Shown: piece after piece, positions 6,068 to 6,436 of the stretch
Layout of the letters: each line of letters starts with the position of its first letter
Numbering within the stretch: position 1 is the stretch's first letter
NCBI GenBank assembly: GCA_030625905.1
Contig: DAOUQA010000119.1
Location: forward strand, 1-6,436
DNA length: 6,436 nt
Direction: 5' to 3'
DNA from: Kiritimatiellales bacterium
GTDB lineage: Bacteria; Verrucomicrobiota; Kiritimatiellia; Kiritimatiellales; Pontiellaceae
Translations under genes and position numbers: made by a program
The notes under the pieces: model-generated
What the model was told of the DNA's origin: nothing
Databases searched by the model: none
The model's input: only the letters and a program-made list of their open reading frames with translations

Positions 6068-6096
6068 TGTATACCCATCCGCCCAAAACGAGTCAA
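6068..6096 (-). promoter_or_regulatory. sigma70-type promoter for tRNA-Leu (and possibly the infA operon)
   Basis: On the - strand, TTGACT (6096-6091) and TATACA (6073-6068) are separated by exactly 17 bp. The tRNA 5' end follows 15 bp after the -10 element, leaving a short leader for RNase P to remove. Both hexamers match the consensus at five of six positions. It is the strongest promoter-like sequence I noticed in the window. Confidence 0.75.
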
Positions 6097-6202
6097 CGCC
6101 CGAAGCCCAAAAAGTCGGAGCTCATCAAACCCCTTGGATACGCTGACCTTCATCTCTTGCATGCATCCCATGCTATGCATCGTGAACAGCCCGGCAAACA
6201 GA

Positions 6203-6436
6203 TTATGCCGGAAAGCGGGGAGCAATAAAGACGGGCGGATGCATATAGAGCGGCTCGAAGGGTTCGGTTTCAATGCCTTTTTCCAGCCGCTGGAAAACCA
6301 GTTCCCCCAATTTCCCAGCCGTTGGAAAAACAGGTTCGGTTTTTTCCAAGGTTCGAAAATTGGCCAACAGTTCCTCCAACCGACCGTGATCAGGGCTGAC
6401 AACGAGCGCGTCCGCCGGAACAAAGTCGGCCAGTTC
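6203..6436 (-). CDS. tsaB: TsaB-like t6A biosynthesis protein, C-terminal fragment (runs off window)
   Basis: An uninterrupted frame on the - strand enters at 6436 and ends at TAA 6205-6203, giving 77 residues of a C-terminus with its start outside the window. It reads ELADFVPADALVVSPDHGRL, then a region with KLGELVFQRLEKGIETEPFE followed by PLYMHPPVF. The ending resembles TsaB, whose C-terminus has an Ala/Leu-rich helix, a glycine, an acidic stretch and then P-LY-R/H-P. TsaB is the inactive TsaD paralogue that supports the TsaD-TsaE complex making N6-threonylcarbamoyladenosine at tRNA position 37. No ATPase-fold residues are visible in this fragment, so the identification rests on the tail pattern. 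A hydrolase of unknown function remains possible. Confidence 0.6.
   Translation of the reverse strand, partial: ELADFVPADALVVSPDHGRLEELLANFRTLEKTEPVFPTAGKLGELVFQRLEKGIETEPFEPLYMHPPVFIAPRFPA

Noticed and set aside
6191..6211. Hairpin CCGGCA...TGCCGG overlapping the tsaB-like stop codon
   Set aside because: The stem is only 6 bp with a 9-nt loop and no T-tract follows on the - strand, so I do not call it a terminator. No other terminator is evident in 6053-6202.
6040..6423. 127-codon - strand frame overlapping tRNA-Leu and the tsaB-like 3' end
   Set aside because: It runs through a well-folded tRNA and its promoter, and competes with a frame that has TsaB-like features. The Trp/Arg/Phe-rich product looks like an out-of-frame reading.

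Overview
This is a chromosomal housekeeping window from a Gram-negative-type bacterium. The content suggests the PVC superphylum, and a Kiritimatiellota, Lentisphaerota or Verrucomicrobiota relative is my best guess. That guess rests on three things: a uS11 ribosomal protein with a long acidic/lysine/alanine N-terminal extension, the style of the intergenic palindromes (TTCCGTG...-type and TTGGAGTGCG-type), and a translation operon that lacks rpsD between rpsK and rpoA. It is an inference from composition and memory of these families, not a search result. No mobile element, CRISPR array or phage gene is visible.

Left part (1-2129, + strand): the 3' portion of selD (selenophosphate synthetase) is followed by mnmH/selU (tRNA 2-selenouridine synthase). 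SelD makes selenophosphate and MnmH uses it to convert wobble 2-thiouridine in tRNA to 2-selenouridine, so the pair is a functional selenium-tRNA module. An 84-bp spacer between them is almost filled by a near-perfect 28-bp inverted repeat built from 9-bp units. Centre-left (2130-2818): a second, unrelated palindrome separates mnmH from the convergent orn gene (oligoribonuclease, - strand).

Centre and right (2912-6052, - strand): a compact translation/transcription operon reads right to left as tRNA-Leu(CAG), infA, rpmJ, rpsM, rpsK, rpoA, rplQ, ending in a clear rho-independent terminator. A near-consensus sigma70-type promoter lies just upstream of the tRNA. No other promoter was evident in the 109-bp gap before infA, so the tRNA promoter may also feed the operon. 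The usual upstream neighbours secY/adk/map are absent. Instead the far right edge holds the 3' end of a gene that looks like tsaB (threonylcarbamoyladenosine tRNA modification), also on the - strand.

Most genes here serve tRNA or ribosome function: selenouridine and t6A modification, a tRNA, an initiation factor, ribosomal proteins, RNA polymerase alpha, and a nano-RNase. I see no new multi-gene system. The points most worth a second look are the uS11 extension, an unusually divergent IF-1, the repeat in the mnmH leader, and the operon's tRNA-first arrangement.
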